This document shows, one piece after another, positions 10,357 through 25,950 of a stretch of DNA of 64,000 nucleotides. A program made the translations under genes and the position numbers. The notes beneath the pieces are model-generated. The model made no database searches. It was given only the letters and a program-made list of their open reading frames with translations, and was not told the origin of the DNA. Numbering within the stretch: the stretch's first letter is position 1; each line of letters begins with the position of its first letter. Source of the DNA: Eutrigla gurnardus (Eukaryota; Chordata; Actinopteri; Perciformes; Triglidae); NCBI GenBank assembly GCA_963514095.1, contig OY741267.1:8152048-8216047 (forward strand), in the 5' to 3' direction.

Positions 10357-13110
10357 TTGACTTGTTTTTGCGTGCCAGGTTGCAGCAATCCTCCGACATC
10401 CATGTGAGTGACAGGAGCAACGGCAATGTTTGTCCAATATCACTGATTTGGTCAGAAACGGTTTCTGCTGTGTTTCATTCACTACAGATGCTAACTGTAT
10501 CTGAGGGATTCTAATGAATGAGTGCCATTTACTAGTTGTAACTCTTCCAAATTGAACTTATTTTTTAGCTTTTTTAAACACCAAATCTAAAAACATACAT
10601 ATTTAACTGTTCAAAATGTGTATTGGTCCATCTCAGGCAACTGTATGATTATTTTAGAAGTGAAGTGAAAGATGGATGCATTTTTCTCAGTCCTGTTACC
10701 AAAACTCATGTGCCATTTAAAAAGCAATATTAAAAGCATATCAACTAATTCCTTTGCTTTCCCCTCAATTTCCCTTAATTGTTAATTTTGAAGAAATGTT
10801 TGGTGACATGTTGAAATAATTGATATTTGTGACAAAAAATGACTATGAAGCTGATGACTGATTGCATTGAAACAGTCGCAGCTCACATTGTGTTGCACAA
10901 GCAGCTGACATCCCTGTATGTCAGTTCTCCGGGCTATAGGGTCAGTGATGTATCCTCATATGGATGGAACTGGTGGCACATCTTTGAGCATCTCCAAAAC
11001 TGTTTCCTCGTTGACAAAAACTTGATTGTTGTGTCTGTCTTTTGCAACACAGCAGCTCTGTGGCGTCAGGAATATCTGTCCCTTTGCTGACCAGACCAGC
11101 CCTCCTCTTCAGGGCCCCTCCCACACCGTCCGGGGGACCCTTCCCGTCGCTCGCCTCGAAGAAGTTCCACGTTCCAGCAGTGAACCCTCGTCTGAACAGC
11201 TCAGTACATACAGGATAAAAATCCCCTCGCTGTTTATACTGAGAGAAAAGGCCGTCCCTGTAAAAGTGGATTGTGGAGACCTCTGGATATGCACTCTATA
11301 AGTAATCAAGCACTGGTGACAAGTGCTGCCAGATTGCTGGTTGACACTGCAGAAGGACATTGGGCTGGAGGATGTGTGCACATAGAGGACCCCCGTCTGC
11401 AGTGTCGCCTGCTGGTGTGATGCTCTGAAGTGAACAGCCTGTATTTCTGTGCTCTACGTGCAGAGGTCATTTTCTGAAAAACCAAGATGATTTAAGCATT
11501 CATGTGCTTCCTAGCCATGTCTCAGTGCCCAGTAGTGGACAAACTGATGTTTGATGTTGTCTGTCTTTTAAACCCTTTGCAGCAGCAGGTTCAGCTGTTT
11601 AATACTGTTCAGTACTGTACAATACTCAGTCCTGTTACTCACATAAGAGTAACAGGACTGAGTTTTTAGCATAGAATTAGAAAATTCACAAAAAATAGCC
11701 ACATAGCATCTCTGCTAAAACCATGTGGACACAGAGCTCAATGTAGTGGTTGACCAAAAAATGCTATTTTTAAAATGAACAAATAATATCTAAAAAATAA
11801 TTTAGGTAACAGGAATGTACACTATTAATGACACCCTCAGTCAATGCTAAAATATCATTAAAAATACAGAAAAGTAACTGTGAGAACTTGCTTTTGGTCT
11901 TCCCATGGCCTTCAGAAGATGCAAATGAACCAACTTCCTGTTGAACATGTGACTTGGGGAGTTATTTTCCAGAAGGGATTATGTGTCAGGCTAACAGGAC
12001 TGTGTGAAAACCTGGGGACACGAATAAAATGTATATTTTAATTGTATTATTATGGACTATTTGGGAATTAAATGTGGACGGAAATGGCACCCATTCAATA
12101 GAATCCTTCATCTAACAGTAACTTTAAATACGTCGTTTTCACCGAGTACTTAACTTCAGGGGGAAATCAAGCTAATTTAGCAACGGTACTAGCTAGCTAA
12201 TAGTGACTTCAACACAGTTTCACTTTGGTAGCTGAATTAATTTACGTTCATTTACATCAGACACGTGAAGTGTTGACACTGTAAAGGTAAAAGGTTAAGT
12301 GTCTCTTTTGTTCTAACTTAAGTTGGTGTCATTGAGGTCTGGTCAGCAACAGTTGCATTGCTGGTCTGTTCTGAAAGTGAACCTGGGACAAATGTATTTT
12401 ACTTGGTGTTTTTCAGTTTCATGTGTGTCGTGTTGCTGTTAAAGCCTTAAAGGTATTTTTGTTTGAGGCAGGCGTCTCTGAGAAAAGGATGAGGATCTCT
12501 TCAAAGAACACTTGGTAGGTAAATCAGATGCTTAGTTCTGACACACTGGACTTTGTGTTACACTCAAAGACAATACCATGTTTTCAAATGGGATGACTTA
12601 AAACATGTTTATTCTGATCTACTTCCAACAGGATGGAGAAGTGCAGGTTACAGATGAAGGACCATGATGAGGGGCCATCATGTTGATCCAACCAGTGCAA
12701 GGATAGTGACAGAGGGAACAGAAGTCCTGGAGAACCTGGATGTTCCAAGTGCCTTCACCATCTTAATGGTGCTGATATACGCCATCAACCTCAACTACCA
12801 AAACAACTGATGAAAACGTTTGAGGTGTTTCAAAAAATACTCCTTGAACTTGATGGACTGAAAACCAGCCCGAAGGTAATGTTGCAAAGGAATATACTGC
12901 TGTCCTAAAAAGTGGAATTGGGAAAGTGGAAGTTTTAAGTTTAGTTAACAGAAATAAATGTGTTCATTGATCACATCCATCATGTGTACCTGCAGTTTGT
13001 TTGAAAGACACATGTGGACGCTAGATGTTCACGCTGGATTCTCACACACTTGTTGGCACTAAGTTGCTCGTCTACTGGGTCCACGAAGCTAAAAGTAATG
13101 CACGTTTAGA
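10357..13110. other. Gene-free stretch between V and J, part 2 (copy A)
   Basis: No gene recognised. It contains the perfect hairpin at 11624-11663 and scattered CAGTCCTGTTAC-like words (near 10688 and 11985). Copy B carries about 273 bp more at 53053-53325, starting beside ATGCATGCAAAT, which includes a perfect octamer motif. Confidence 0.4.
11624..11663. other. Perfect 17-bp inverted repeat (hairpin), copy A
   Basis: Arms ACTCAGTCCTGTTACTC and its exact complement, separated by 6 bp. Copy B (52602-52641) has one mismatch in the right arm. Confidence 0.75.
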
Positions 13111-13113
13111 GAG

Positions 13114-13325
13114 GTGTTGATTACACTTTATGACCCTCCAATGCCGAAAGACTCATTCACGCCTTCATTTCCTCCCGACTGGATTACTGCAACTCACTCC
13201 TCCATGGCATCAGCTCCAGCTCCATCAACTGAATCCAACTGGTCCAGAACGCACTGCATCTCCCACTGCATCACTTACAAAATCCTGGTCCTCACTTTCA
13301 AAGCACCCCACCATCTGCCCCCCCC
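13114..13325 (+). pseudogene. L2 reverse-transcriptase C-terminal fragment, internally deleted (copy A)
   Basis: In plus-strand frames it reads as the L2 segment corresponding to SRLDYCNSLLHGISS, NRLQLVQNA and ITYKILVLTFKAPHHL. About 80 bp present in copy B (RTKTWDHIPPVLKNLHW equivalent) is missing. Short, dead 5'-truncated LINE piece. Confidence 0.6.
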
Positions 13326-13499
13326 CCCTTAACTCACTGACACCCCCACACCCCTTATTAGTATTATTATTGTGCAGAATGTTGTGGTGTTGAACTGGTA
13401 TTAAGTTCTCTGAGGTGTTGGACACAACATCAGAAGCACCTCAGTATAACGCAGTACAACTTTAGAACAAGCACAAACCACATTTGAACAAAGCGAGGT

Positions 13500-14262
13500 T
13501 TTGACCGATGGTGAGGTAAATTTCATCAAAACAAACCTCTGAAGGCGCGTCTGTTCTCCACACTATGTGAGGAGATGGAGCTGAACATTCAGCTGTGGTG
13601 TTTCACAGCGAGGCTAGGTGGCTCTCAAGAGGGAAAGTGTTGTCCCGAGTCTTTGAGCTCACAGAGGAAGTTTGTGTGTTTTTGGAGGAGGAGCAGATTC
13701 ATGACGTTGGAAGCAAGTTTAGTGATGAACAATTTCTGATGAAACTGGCCTATCTCAGCGATATATTTAGAAAACTTAATGAATTAAATCTTCAGCTTCA
13801 AGGCAGAGACAAGAACCTTCCTCACCTGGCAGACAATATTAGCACATTCATGGGAAAGCTTGAGATGTGGGGCAGACCAATTTCTCAAGGAAATACTGGT
13901 TCCTTAGAGAATCTGAGGGGTTTTGCTGAAACCAGTGATTCTGGAGCCACCACAGTGATTCCCATCTCTTCCCTTACCTGTATGACTGAGTGAGGGATCC
14001 ATTCAATGCAGCAGCACTCACTGATTTCACCTCTGATGAAGAGGACCAGTTCATTGAGATGACATCTGCCTCCACCCTGAGGCTGAGGTTTACAGGCCAG
14101 ACATGAGTGAGTTCTGGCTTGGTGTGGAGGGGAGCATTCACTCTGCTTCCCTTCACCACATCCTCTCTCTGTGAGATGGGCTTTTCTGCTGTCGCCTCAC
14201 TGAAAACACAGATCTAAGACATGACTTGAGAGTGGCAGTATCAACCTGCAACCTCGCCTTGA
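13500..14262 (+). pseudogene. hAT transposase remnant, ZBED/FAM200-like (copy A)
   Basis: Conserved pieces in order: LFSTLCEEM, VFHSEARWLSRGKVLSRVFEL, KLAYLSDIF, LNLQLQGRDKNL, then DQFIEMTSASTLRLRFTGQT and CEMGFSAVASLKT near the end. These match the C-terminal half of hAT transposases of the SCAND3/FAM200/GTF2IRD2-like group. Frameshifts after about 13990 and several stops make it inactive. Confidence 0.7.
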
Positions 14263-14267
14263 AAAGA

Positions 14268-14325
14268 TCCATCCATCCATCCATCGTCTACCGCTTATCC
14301 TGTATTCAGGGTCACGGCTTTGGTA
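14268..14325 (+). mobile_element. SINE/LINE tail fragment (copy A)
   Basis: CCATCCATCCATCGTCTACC followed by GCTTATCCTGTATTCAGGGTC, the reversed 3' tail of the SINE at 32862-33246. Copy B: 55434-55490. Confidence 0.6.
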
Positions 14326-14576
14326 TCATTCTAGCAAAGTGAAATGTATTCCATTTTTCTGTTTTGGAAAAAGTTCACAGACTGATGGAGAAATGACCAA
14401 CATTACAAAAAGTTTAAATAGAAGTTGCTTTTTCATTTGTACAACATTGACAAATATCTGCATTTTTTTCTTTTGTACGTTATTTCAATTAAGTTAAACT
14501 TTGTTTTGTTGGGGGGGGGGGGGGGCATGACTGGAGACGTTTGAGAACCACTGGATTAGAGAAACATCGTGGAGAT

Positions 14577-14604
14577 GGTTTTTGTATCACTCTGTTTCAC
14601 TGTG
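14577..14604 (+). promoter_or_regulatory. J recombination signal sequence, 12-type (copy A)
   Basis: Nonamer GGTTTTTGT at 14577-14585, exactly 12 bp of spacer, then heptamer CACTGTG at 14598-14604 directly before the J. It is the correct partner for the 23-type signal of the V under the 12/23 rule. Confidence 0.95.
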
Positions 14605-14642
14605 GAGGATCTTTGGCTCTGGAAGTAAACTGTACATAACAG
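14605..14642 (+). CDS. TRGJ: TRG joining (J) segment, copy A
   Basis: A short J exon reading RIFGSGSKLYIT, with the FGxG motif of antigen-receptor J segments, ending in a GTAAGG splice donor in phase 1. The phase matches the constant exon acceptor at 16154. It lies about 8.6 kb downstream of the V and 1.5 kb upstream of the constant exon; I see no other J in the cassette. Compared with the copy B J it lacks 4 bp at its 5' end (the CDR3 side), so the two loci would give different CDR3 lengths and frames from the same joint. Confidence 0.92.
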
Positions 14643-14649
14643 GTAAGGA

Positions 14650-16150
14650 GAATATTTCATGTCCCTTCAGTTGTTTTATAGAACAAGTTGAAAATGTGTT
14701 TTAATGAGTTTCTGCTGCTTCAGGCTTCTCATGTTAGTTTTTCCATCATTAGTAGAGAATTCTTGTGGCCGTGAAGCTGTTGTTCTATTAAAAGGTTCAT
14801 AATTCCTGAAACAACGACTCAAGTTATTCTTTAATTCTGCAGGAGATTAAACAGATTTTTATATATAAAGTAAGTATAAAGTAAAAAGTATAAAGTATTT
14901 GATCCCCTCAATAATTCAGCAGAATATAAAATTAGAAATGAATTAAATTACGTTGTATAGGATCAAAATTCAATCATTTTTAATAGTAAAATTGACCTCA
15001 TGACATTCATGTTATGTGATGGTACGGTATGTTTGTGGAAGACATATTTATACATAACAGCAAACAGATACTGCAGGTGATTGTACAATAAATCTAATTC
15101 ATGCATATTAATTTATGTTTTTTAATACATGATTCAGAAAAATAAATGACACACATGTATCTCGAGGCACTATTAATATGAATAGTATATGATACTCAAC
15201 TTGATTTCAAATATATTACTGTAAATATAATTTTGAAAGTATATTATATTATACTATATTATATTATATTATATTGAATTTGCCCAAGTTATAAATAAAG
15301 TTACGAAAAAAAAATGCATTGCGTATGCATATTTTCTTTTGTGTGTGTGTGCAGTTTGAGTATTTTTGTAAATATATATTATATGCAATATATATTGAAA
15401 TCATTTTAATTAATTAGAGATGAAGGTAAATATGTAAAATATTATTATATCTATATTAACACTACTGAATCAACAAAATGTGATAACTCTATGAAGGTAT
15501 ATAAATGTATCTTCAATATTATATTATATTGTACCATATGATATATCAAAATTGTTATGAAATAAGAAAATACATTATTATCTGCATCATTTTCTTAAGC
15601 AAGATTAAAATAAATGGTGGGAAACATAATATTATCATATTAGCAACTTATTTTATGTGAAGGTGAATATGGAACTTGTAGTAATATGTATATAAGCCCT
15701 AATATAGGAAATACAATTCAACTATATTAAGATACTTTTCATAGTTGCTGTATAAAGATATACAAATGTATCTTCATAATTATATTATATCATATTTAAT
15801 GATATTATATGTAAATCCCCCCCTCATCGGTTAATAACATCTAAACATTTGTATGTAATAATGTACAGCAATCATTATTCATATTTGACATTTCATTAAT
15901 TTAAAATTATTCTGACAAACGTCTAAGTATATGATGATAATTAAATAATATGTTATACATGTTGAAATCATCACAATTACTTTGATACGAAGGTGAATAT
16001 TGTTATAATATGTATATTAGTCCCTTCTGAATACACAAAGTGGTATAACTGTATAAAGGTATCTTCATAATGATATGATAGTATATGATAGTATGTTATT
16101 GTTGACTGTGTGAATGTGTGTCTGTGCTGCTTGTTGCTGCTGTCAAACTT
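14650..16150 (+). other. J-C intron (copy A)
   Basis: Intron of about 1.5 kb, very AT-rich with TATAT-type simple repeats (15240-15285), preceded by a poly-G run before the J (14509-14525). No other exon seen. The minus-strand relic at 27975-29245 is homologous to this intron. Copy B: 55816-57332. Confidence 0.8.
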
Positions 16151-16153
16151 CAG

Positions 16154-19701
<3,548 letters not shown>

Positions 19702-19754
19702 TCACCATCACATCTCATCAATTCATCTCATTTATCACTTTAATTATATTCACA

Positions 19755-19760
19755 AATAAA
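19755..19760 (+). terminator. Polyadenylation signal of TRGC copy A
   Basis: AATAAA 54 nt after the stop codon. The same site in copy B reads AATATA. A second AATAAA lies at 20035-20040 in copy A and is conserved in copy B. Confidence 0.6.
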
Positions 19761-20315
19761 CATGATGACTTGATGAGGTTGGTTGTATGATGTGTCTTTT
19801 TATACAGGATAGACACAGTCATCCTAAAAATATATACATAAATACATATTTAGACATTATATTTACAGTAATTCAGTGTAAACTCTTTGTAGTGTTACTT
19901 TGATAGTTAAGATGAATAGTTAGCTGACTGGTTGATGTTTTATTATTTACAGTATTTTTCTGTGCTTGTGTTTGTTTTTAATACATGATTCAGAGTGTGG
20001 CAGATTTGTCAAATTATTTCACTGTAAGATTCTTAATAAACTGAAAATTCACAGTGTTTTATGGACATCCTTGTTCTTATGGATTTGAGTTTGGTTTCAT
20101 AGCAAATAATCAGGAACAGAATCAAGTTTGTTGAGTTTGTTGGCACCAGTAATGTGACTGTGGATGTAAGTCACTGTGAATATACTTTCACACAGCACCA
20201 AGAACAAATGTACAGGAAAATATGCATATAAGCACACAGCTAAACAAGGACAACAGAGCTAAACAAAGAGAAGCAAACATATACACACGGCTATTATATA
20301 CAGCTATTATAGTCA

Positions 20316-20410
20316 ATAGGTGTGGCGGTCCCACCAGGTTCAGTGCTGACCCCCTTTTATATTGGTGTCAGTGTGGATGTTAAACTCTATGCTGACGACA
20401 CTGTCCTTTA
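20316..20410 (+). pseudogene. LINE reverse-transcriptase fragment with YADD (copy A)
   Basis: In frame it reads GVAVPPGSVLTPFYIGV then VKLYADDTVL and a stop. This resembles the GVPQGSVLGP-to-YADD catalytic segment of a LINE with the intervening part shortened. Copy B: 61455-61549. Confidence 0.5.
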
Positions 20411-20837
20411 AACACAAACAAACAGCAGAAGTTTTAGCTTTGAAGCATTTCATTGAAGCATGTATTTTTTGACATTGAACTATTACAGCTTCATCAGGAT
20501 GACATGGATCGGCAGAGCTACTGATTATACCTAAACTAACATTCATATTCAAGTACATTTCAAGACAGAATCACAGAAGTGAGCTGAGGATTTGAGCTGC
20601 TTCTCTCACAGATTCCACACACAGATCAAAGCAGTGAGTACTGAGCGCTGAGCTGAAGTTCCCAGAATGATTGTGTAACCAGAGTGGATGGTTGTAACTG
20701 TCGTTGTGTTATTAATGTGAGAAAGGATGCAGAGCAGAAACCCACACAGCCCGTCTGCTGCAGGAAAGGAAGTGTTGCTAGGCTGCCAACCGTCCTAATA
20801 ACCACTGAGAACAGATTCCTATCTGCTGCTGTACACA

Positions 20838-20993
20838 AACATCAGTGTGTGACCTCACAAATACACTTCTGGAAGAATGGTGCAAAGGGTGGACTGACGT
20901 CATATTAAACCCTATGGATTAAGAATGGGACGTCACTTAAGTTCATATGAGAGTCAAGGCAGGTGAGCCAATACTTTTGGCAATATAGTGTAT
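20838..20993. mobile_element. Tc1/mariner-type MITE half, at the edge of copy A
   Basis: Ends with CCAATACTTTTGGCAATATA followed by GTGTA, the terminus of a common fish MITE, with the body motif TTAAACCCTATGGATTAAGA. The other end is missing at the duplication breakpoint near 20837. Confidence 0.55.
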
Positions 20994-22029
20994 CTGGTTG
21001 GAGATCTGCATTCATGCAAACACATTAATGTTCAGGTTCAAATAGTCTAAGAAGTGAGGAGGTCCAGGAGCTAAAGTCAGGATCTGAATCAGGAGCTCTA
21101 ATTTCTTCCTGTCAGCATTTGGAACAAATACAAGATTCCAAAGCAGAAGCTTTGTTGTAATATGAATGTTTGCAGTAAATGATTATTGATGCATGTTGAC
21201 AACAAGCTCAGCCAGTTGTCCTGAAAGAATTGAGACTGAACACTGAAATAAACTCTGATGTTAAAATAAATTGACTCCCTGATGTTCTGAAATGATTAAA
21301 GTTGATACTATAGCAACACCATCTGACAGAAGTTTTATTTGCTAATTTTATTTCTCTGTATGTAATTGAAGACATGAATTATGTACTTGAGCACAAATAT
21401 GTATATTTATTTTACATAGAAAAAAAAAACTTTTAAAAATAGATTGTTTAATAAAGTGAATTCATCTTTTTTTTTTAAATCTGTATTTATATTGTAGTTT
21501 TAAATAAAGTTGTGGTTCCTTTTTAATGAAATCCACATAGAAGATGTTCAGCAAATAATTTAGTTTGTCTTATCTGGAAAATAAAAGTGAAAAAAGGTTT
21601 TTGTTTCATTTATTGAAATTGCTTATAGACTCAAAGAACAACACAAAGACACAAATACAATTGTGACTGCTATGACTAATTAAAAACAAGAATGAGAAAA
21701 CCACATTTTATTTACAACAGATTATATAAAATGTCAACAAAAGTCAATAAAATAGAGATTAAGGCAAAAAACTAAATTTTGAATAAAAACTAACTGATAA
21801 CAAAATGAAAATTAATAGAAATAATAAATTATGTATAAAATAAGTGTGATATAACAGAGTAATTGAGAGAGTTCTTAGTAAGCCTGTTATCTTCTGATAA
21901 TATCTCATATAAATGTGTTTAATGAAGTTGACTATTTTCTATCATCAACATTTGTAATTATCTCCTGAGATCATTGATATAATTGAATTGAAAATGTTTT
22001 AAAACATGGTGTGATTATATCCAAATATA
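20994..22029. other. Gene-free AT-rich spacer
   Basis: No gene, repeat array or clear TRG homology recognised here; poly-A and poly-T runs near 21420-21475. Confidence 0.5.
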
Positions 22030-22169
22030 TCTATATTTGTATTTATATTTGTTAGACATCTGTATCTGAAAGACATTTTACAAACAACCTCCACGTCATA
22101 GATATGTGTGATAATCAAAGTGAGAAATGAAATGATTGATGAGATGTGATGGTGAGAAACGGTGAGGAG

Positions 22170-22735
22170 AAAACAGTCAGCATGTGTACAACAGACTGGT
22201 CACTATCAGCATGTTTACAGTCTGGTCACTATCAGCATGTTTACAGCAGACTGGTCACTATCAGCATGTTAACAGCAGACTGGTCACTATCAGCATGTTT
22301 ACAGTAGACTGGTCACTATCAGCATGTTTACAGCAGACTGGTCACTATCAGCATGTTAACAGCAGACTGGTCACTATCAGCATGTTAACAGCAGACTGGT
22401 CACTATCAGCATGTTTACAGCAGACTGGTCACTATCAGTATGTGTACAACAGACTGGTCACTATCAGCATGTTAACAGCAGACTGGTCACTATCAGCATG
22501 TTTACAGCAGACTGGTCACTATCAGCATGTTTACAGTAGACTGGTCACTATCAGCATGTGTACAGCAGACTGGTCACTATCAGCATGTTTACAGTAGACT
22601 GGTCACTATCAGCATGTTTACAGCAGACTGGTCACTATCAGCATGTTTACAGACTGGTCACTATCAGCATGTTAACAGCAGACTGGTCACTATCAGCATG
22701 TGTACAACAGACTGGTCACTATCAGCATGTTAAGG
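22170..22735. repeat. TRG-derived 29/26-bp satellite, left block
   Basis: About 19 tandem copies of a 29-bp unit containing GACTGGTCACTATCAGCATG followed by a variable TTTACAGCA, TTAACAGCA or TGTACARCA; one copy has a 26-bp form lacking 3 bp. There are no unique spacers, so it is not a CRISPR array. The left end runs into sequence matching the TRG tail exon and 3'UTR in inverted orientation. The right end is broken by the L2 LINE. Confidence 0.95.
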
Positions 22736-22950
22736 CAAGGCAAGGCAAGGCAACTTTATTTGTATAGCACATTTCATACACAAGGCAGACTCAAAGTGCT
22801 TCACATCATAAAACAAAGTGAGAAGAAAAAAAGAAAAGAAAAATAGAAGAATTAAATGAAAATAATAAAAATTTTAAAAATGCATTACAGAAAGAAAATA
22901 GAATAAAAACATATTTGCAATAATTAAAAACAGTGCAGACATTAAAAGAT

Positions 22951-25863
22951 TTAGCAGAAAGCTATGGTGAACATAACAGTTTTCAGTCTAGTTTTAAAAG
23001 TTGTCAGAGTTGGGGCAAGTCTTACATCTTCAGGAAGTTTATTCCAGCCATTTGTTGCATAGTGACTAAATGATGCTCTCCCGTGATTGTTGTTTACTCT
23101 GGGAATCACTAACAGATTGGTCTCAGAAGATCTTAGTGGTCTAGAAGGCTTATGTAGTGGGAGCATATCAGTGATATACTTCGGTCCTAGACCATGTAGT
23201 GATTTATATGTGAGCAGGAGGATTTTGAAATCAATCCTCTGACATACAGGGAGCCAATGTAAGGATTTAAGAATTGGTGTAATGTGCTCACATTTTTTGG
23301 TCTTTGTAAGAACTCTAGCAGCAGCGTTCTGAACAAGCTGTAGCTGCCTGACAGTTTTTTTCGGAAGACCTGCAAGGAGACCATTACAGTAGTCTAGCCT
23401 ACTAGTAATAAAGGCATGTACAAGTTTTTCTAAGTCTTGAGCTGACATGAGCCCTCTAAGTCTTGCTACATTTTTTAGGTGATAGTAGGCTGATTTTGTT
23501 ACTGATTTAACGTGACTGTCGAAATGTAAATCAGAATCCATAATAACCCCAAGATTTCTGGCTTTGTTTGAGGTTTTCAGGGACAGAGAGTGAAGGTGTT
23601 GAATTACTTTAAACCTTTCTTTTTTAGCACCAAAAACAATTATCTCAGTTTTGTCCTCATTTAGTTGTAGGAAGTTTTGGCACATCCAGTCTTTGACTTG
23701 CTCAATGCACTGGCACAGAAGATCTATGGGGCGATAGTCGTTTGGTGATAGTGTTACATAGATTTGGGTGTCATCGGCATAGCAATGGTGGTCAATGTTA
23801 TTATTTTGCATGATTTGTCCTAGTGGGAGCATGTAGATGTTGAATAAAGTTGGCCCCAAGATTGAACCTTGGGGGACTCCACACGTTACATTGGTAGGTT
23901 CTGATACAAAGTCGCCAATGGAAACAAAATAGTTCCTATCTTGTAGATATGACTTGAACCAGTTTAAGACTGTGCCTGAGAGCCCCACCCAGTTTTCCAA
24001 CCTGTCCAAGAGTATTGAGTGGTCGACAGTGTCAAATGCAGCACTGAGGTCTAATAGCATTAATATTGAAGTTTTGCCAGAGTCTGTGTTAAGACGGATG
24101 TCATTTACAACTTTAATAAGGGCCGTCTCGGTGCTATGAAAAGGTCGAAATCCTGACTGGAAGTTGTTGTGGCAGCCAGTTGAAGCCAGGAAGTGATTTA
24201 GTTGTTGGAGGACAACTTTCTCAATTATTTTACTTATGAAGGGTAGATTTGAAATTGGTCTGTAGTTGTTGATAATAGAGGCATCTAGGCTCCGCTTTTT
24301 TAGAAGAGGTTTAATGACTGCAGTTTTGAAGGCCTTTGGGAAATTGCCTGATTGAATGGAGTTATTAACTATTTGCAATACGTCTATTGATAGGCAGTCA
24401 AAAACATTCTTAAAAAAGTTGGTAGGTAAAGCATCAAGGCAGCAGGTGGATGATTTTAGATTTGTCACCGTTTCCACTAGAGTTTTAGAGTCTATGGCAT
24501 TAAAGCTTGCCTTCATTGCTGTGTTACTTTTGCCTGAACAGGGTGGTGATCCAACTTTTTTGTTTGAGATATTGATGGCGCGTCTGATACCTTCAATTTT
24601 ATTAGTATAAAAGAATGCAAACTCATTGCATTTCTGCGTGGAATGGAGTTTAGCTGGTATTTGTGTTGGGGGGTTGGTCAGTCTGTCAACAGTTGCAAAT
24701 AGGGTTTTCGCCTTATTAGTGTTGTTATTTATGATATTGGAGAAGTATGTTTCTCTCGCACTTTTTAAGACTAAATTGTAGGCCCGGAGGCTCTCTTTAT
24801 AGATGTCATGGTGAATATGAAGTTTAGTACTCCGCCAGATTCGTTCAGCCTTCCTGCACTCTCTTCTCTGGGCTGTCACAACAGCAGCTTTTCTCCAGGG
24901 TGCCTTTTGCTTACCAGAAATTGTTTTAACCGTAGCAGGTGCAATGACATCTGTGACATTCAGAATTTTGGAATTAAAGATGTTTACAAGATCATCAGCA
25001 TGACATGGGTTTAGAGGTGGTAACGAGGAAATGGCATTTTTAAAGAGTACATTGGCATGTTCATTGATGTACCGCTTTTTGACCTTATTTGATTCTGTTT
25101 GTGTGTCAGGAATGAAAGAAATATTAAAGAAAACACAGAAGTGATCAGACAATGAAGGATCAGTCACAAAAACATCAGAAACATTGAGACCTTTTGTGAT
25201 AATCAGGTCCAGGGTGTGTCCCTTACAATGAGTAGCCTCTTTCACATGTTGAGAAAGGTCAAATGTGTCTAGAATATTAAAAAGTTATTTTGCACCCTTG
25301 TCATTCAAATCATCAATATGAAAATTAAAGTCACCGGTTATAACTAGGCAGTCAAAATCAGTGGAGATGCTAGACAATAATCCAGTAAAATCATCGAAAA
25401 AATTTGACGAATATTTAGGTGGCCTGTAAATAATTAACAGGAGAACTCTGGGAGAGCATTTCAACACAGCACAAAGATATTCGAATGATGGAAAAACACC
25501 AAGGGACATCTGTTTCCCCTGAAATGTATTTTTAAATATAGCAGCAACCCCTCCACCTCTTTTCCCAGATCTACAAACATCAATAAAATTATAGTTGGGG
25601 GGTGCTGTCTCGATCAGAATGCTTGCACTGTTATTTTGTTCTAGCCATGTTTCAGTTAAAAACATAAAATCAAGTTTAGAAGTGGTAATAAAATCATTGA
25701 CTAAAAATGATTTGTTATTAAGAGACCTTACATTTAGCAGACCCATCCTGATGGTGTTATTGACAGGCTTTGAGGTTGACTTTGATTTTGAGAGAACAGG
25801 AATGATATTGTTTAGGTTAGCAGTGTGTTCAAGTTTCCCAATGTTTACTCTCTTAGTAGTCAC
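22951..25863 (-). pseudogene. L2 LINE ORF2 (AP endonuclease + reverse transcriptase), one premature stop
   Basis: A 971-codon frame with a single TAA at 25285-25287. The N-terminal part (192 residues) is an apurinic-type endonuclease, with LLNVRSLNNK, FLTETWLEQ and VITGDFNFH. The C-terminal part (764 residues counted from its first Met) is a reverse transcriptase with GFRPFHSTETAL, LDLSAAFDTVDH, GVPQGSILGP and the catalytic YADD (23770-23781), followed by the L2-type C terminus (SRLDYCNGLLAGLP, LHWLPVCQRI). The stop falls between the two domains in the same frame, so one base change could account for its loss. If full-length, the protein would nick target DNA and copy the LINE RNA. It is probably inactive unless the stop is read through. 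Confidence 0.88.
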
Positions 25864-25950
25864 AACAGGAATGCAGAAGGTGCCATGTTTTGATGTAGGC
25901 GACCTTGGGTCCAGCTGATAATGCAGTCTACTGCTGAACCCTTTTCTGTC

